DNA of 64,000 bases, taken from assembly GCF_954871325.1 (NCBI RefSeq), contig NC_088778.1:2451743-2515742 (forward strand), given 5' to 3'. The DNA comes from Gordionus sp. m RMFG-2023. Its lineage: Eukaryota > Nematomorpha > Gordioida > Chordodea > Parachordodidae. Both the position numbers and the translations under genes were made by a program. The notes beneath the pieces are model-generated. The model had not been told where the DNA came from, searched no databases, and saw only the letters and a program-made list of their open reading frames with translations. Within the stretch, counting starts at the first letter, position 1, and every line of letters starts with the position of its first letter. Positions 62,201 through 64,000 of the stretch are shown in pieces.

Positions 62201-62603
62201 GACATTTAACGCCAAGTAAGGATTGATAATTGAAAAATTAGCTCAAAACATACAAAATACAATTATTCCTAAGAAACTTTTGTGCATTAATTTATATTTA
62301 CAACATTTAAATTTTTTATACTTTATATATTTTAAAAGCTCAAAAAATTCAAATTTCAATTTTGGGTCATTTAGGTGATTCATATCGTGGGTTATATTCA
62401 CTTTATATTTTATGATTCACATTTAAATGCCGGTTTATATATATAATTTTTTTAATTCACATTAGTTTAAAATTGTGTATTAGAAAAGTTATTAATCCTA
62501 ATAAATTTATGCTTAGTATTTTTAATTAAAAATATTATTTCTTAAAAAAATTTATTATCCCCCCCCCCCAGACCAAATTCCTGCGTACGCGCCTGCTACT
62601 TAT

Positions 62604-62848
62604 ACGTTAATGGAAAAGTTAAATTTAATTTAATGACACTTAAATTTTTTTTTAGATAATATATATAATCATTATTCATATTTATTAAATATACAAACAA
62701 CTGGTTATCAATTTTGAGAACAAGTTTTAGAAATAACTAGGGATAAAAATAAACATATTTTGGGAGAAAACAAGCGTTTTTTTTTACTTTTTAAAACAAA
62801 AAATTATTGCTACAATATTAATATTATAAAACTTTTTATTTTCGCAAT
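62604..62848. other. AT-rich spacer
   Basis: No feature recognised between the hAT element and the tandem array. Confidence 0.5.
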
Positions 62849-62998
62849 CATTTATTTATTATTACAATAAATTATTTATTATTACAATAAATTATTTATT
62901 ATTACAATAAATTATTTATTATTACAATAAATTATTTATTATTACAATAAATTATTTATTATTACAATAAATTATTTATTATTACAATAAATTATTTA
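62849..62998. repeat. 20-bp tandem array, about seven copies
   Basis: The unit ATTACAATAAATTATTTATT repeats with an exact 20-bp period, starting at 62861, 62881, 62901, 62921, 62941, 62961 and 62981. Copies are essentially identical, so the array is recent or homogenised. It was likely longer or is length-variable between individuals. Confidence 0.95.
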
Positions 62999-64000
62999 AC
63001 AATACCAATAAAAGAATCGCATTCATGAACATTCTTTCATTGAAATATAGATGTATTGATTTTTATAAATAAGATTTCTTTTTATTTGATATCTTTATTA
63101 AAAATAAAAAAATGGAAATTTTTTCATTTTTTTTCATAGTATAAGCAATATTTAAAACCAATTTAAAAAATTGACAAATAATCCTTGAGTGCAATGAAAA
63201 ATAATTTATAAAATATATATAGATGTTGCATTGAATATTTTGATCTTTTTAAAACTAGAAAAATTTGAATGTAAAATTAACAATACTCTTAAGTGGTCAG
63301 TTTTAGAAAGATTTTATAAATAAAATCATTTATAGTTATTCAACCAAATTTGAATTCTTAAATGGTCTATTATAAATAAAATGAGTGGTATTTAATTTCC
63401 AAAACTTCCTCTTCACCAAAAATGGGACAAATATTTCTGATATTCAAACCCATGAATAACATATTGAACTGCTAATTAGCAAGTTGTGTTTTTGTTATAC
63501 ATGCTAACAATAGAGAATCTTTTATTTAATCGTGGGTAAAGGAACAATGAGAGAAATAGATTATCTTTAAATATAAGAGCAATTATATGCATGAAATTTA
63601 ATTTTATATCATGTTAATGCTAGAATTTTTATAAATTTTACAGAAGGAGCCAAATACATTAAAGTTAAATATAGAGTAAAAATAATATGATTTCTAAGTT
63701 ATATGAATTTTGTTCTATTTAGAATAATCAATTAAATTTTTAGAATTTATTTAAGCCTTATGTAACATAAAGATTATTTCCTCTAAGGATCTGACAACTG
63801 ATAAGGGAGTAGATGATGTTACGAAAGTGATGTTAGAAGTAAATTCCCTTTTCTGCTCGTGGCATTTTAAATTATTTTTTTGTATTGTGATTGGTCTACC
63901 GGTATCTTAAGGAAAAATGTGTTTTGAACTAAATAAACATTCATAAATTACTATAAATTCCTTTTTTCCTGCAACAAAAAGTTTCCTATTAAGAACAATT
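62999..64000. other. AT-rich DNA with no recognisable feature
   Basis: No supportable gene, repeat or mobile element end to the window border. Confidence 0.5.

Larger units (their letters stand above)
60936..62595 (+). mobile_element. hAT element with perfect ends and exact 8-bp duplication
   Basis: A 1660-bp element with a perfect 15-bp inverted repeat: CAGGCGCGTACGCAG at 60936-60950 and CTGCGTACGCGCCTG at 62581-62595. CTACTTAT is duplicated exactly at 60928-60935 and 62596-62603. Poly-G next to the left end and poly-C near the right end extend the symmetry. The interior holds the C-terminal half of a hAT transposase, decayed, plus a nested smaller element at 62002-62149. The N-terminal zinc finger and first half of the transposase are missing, so it is an internally deleted copy. 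Confidence 0.92.

Overview
The window is very AT-rich eukaryotic DNA, almost certainly from an animal. The evidence is the mix of mobile elements: RTE-clade LINEs, a LINE with a restriction-like endonuclease, a mag-like Ty3 element, hAT elements and a piggyBac element. The sequence does not settle the phylum. I found no convincing intact host gene, tRNA, rRNA or CRISPR array. Every region with recognisable protein similarity belongs to a decayed mobile element, and most other open frames are chance runs in AT-rich DNA.

Region by region. 1-1800: a decayed RTE LINE on the + strand. 4560-5400: a copy of dispersed repeat D2. 5540-7405: a 5'-truncated LINE on the - strand with reverse transcriptase, CCHC knuckle and PD-(D/E)xK-type endonuclease. 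8480-13740: a second RTE LINE on the - strand, split by a Ty3/mag-like LTR element (8796-12954) flanked by the 5-bp duplication ATAAG. 13990-17680: two copies of dispersed repeat D1, a 371-bp tandem duplication and a hAT end fragment. 18.5-27 kb: several short hAT-type elements, three with 8-bp target duplications (22834-23230, 24840-25201, 26655-26869), and a 0.7-1.3 kb repeated block (19182-21310). 31.3-42.6 kb: mostly old duplicated non-coding DNA, namely a 1.6-kb tandem duplication and a D2-then-D1 block present twice. 43.7 kb: a 27-bp tandem array in which most units contain a perfect hairpin. 49.9 kb: another D2 copy. 55.0-58.4 kb: a three-layer nest, with a D1 copy split by a piggyBac element that is itself split by a short hAT element. 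60.9-62.6 kb: a hAT element with perfect 15-bp ends, a perfect 8-bp duplication and a smaller hAT element inside. 62.85 kb: a 20-bp tandem array.

No genes work together as a pathway here. The window is a transposon graveyard whose nesting gives a relative order of insertion. The least explained signal is the D1/D2 repeats: several diverged non-coding copies with short conserved cores, which I cannot assign to a known element class. All calls were made by eye; no alignment or database search was run.
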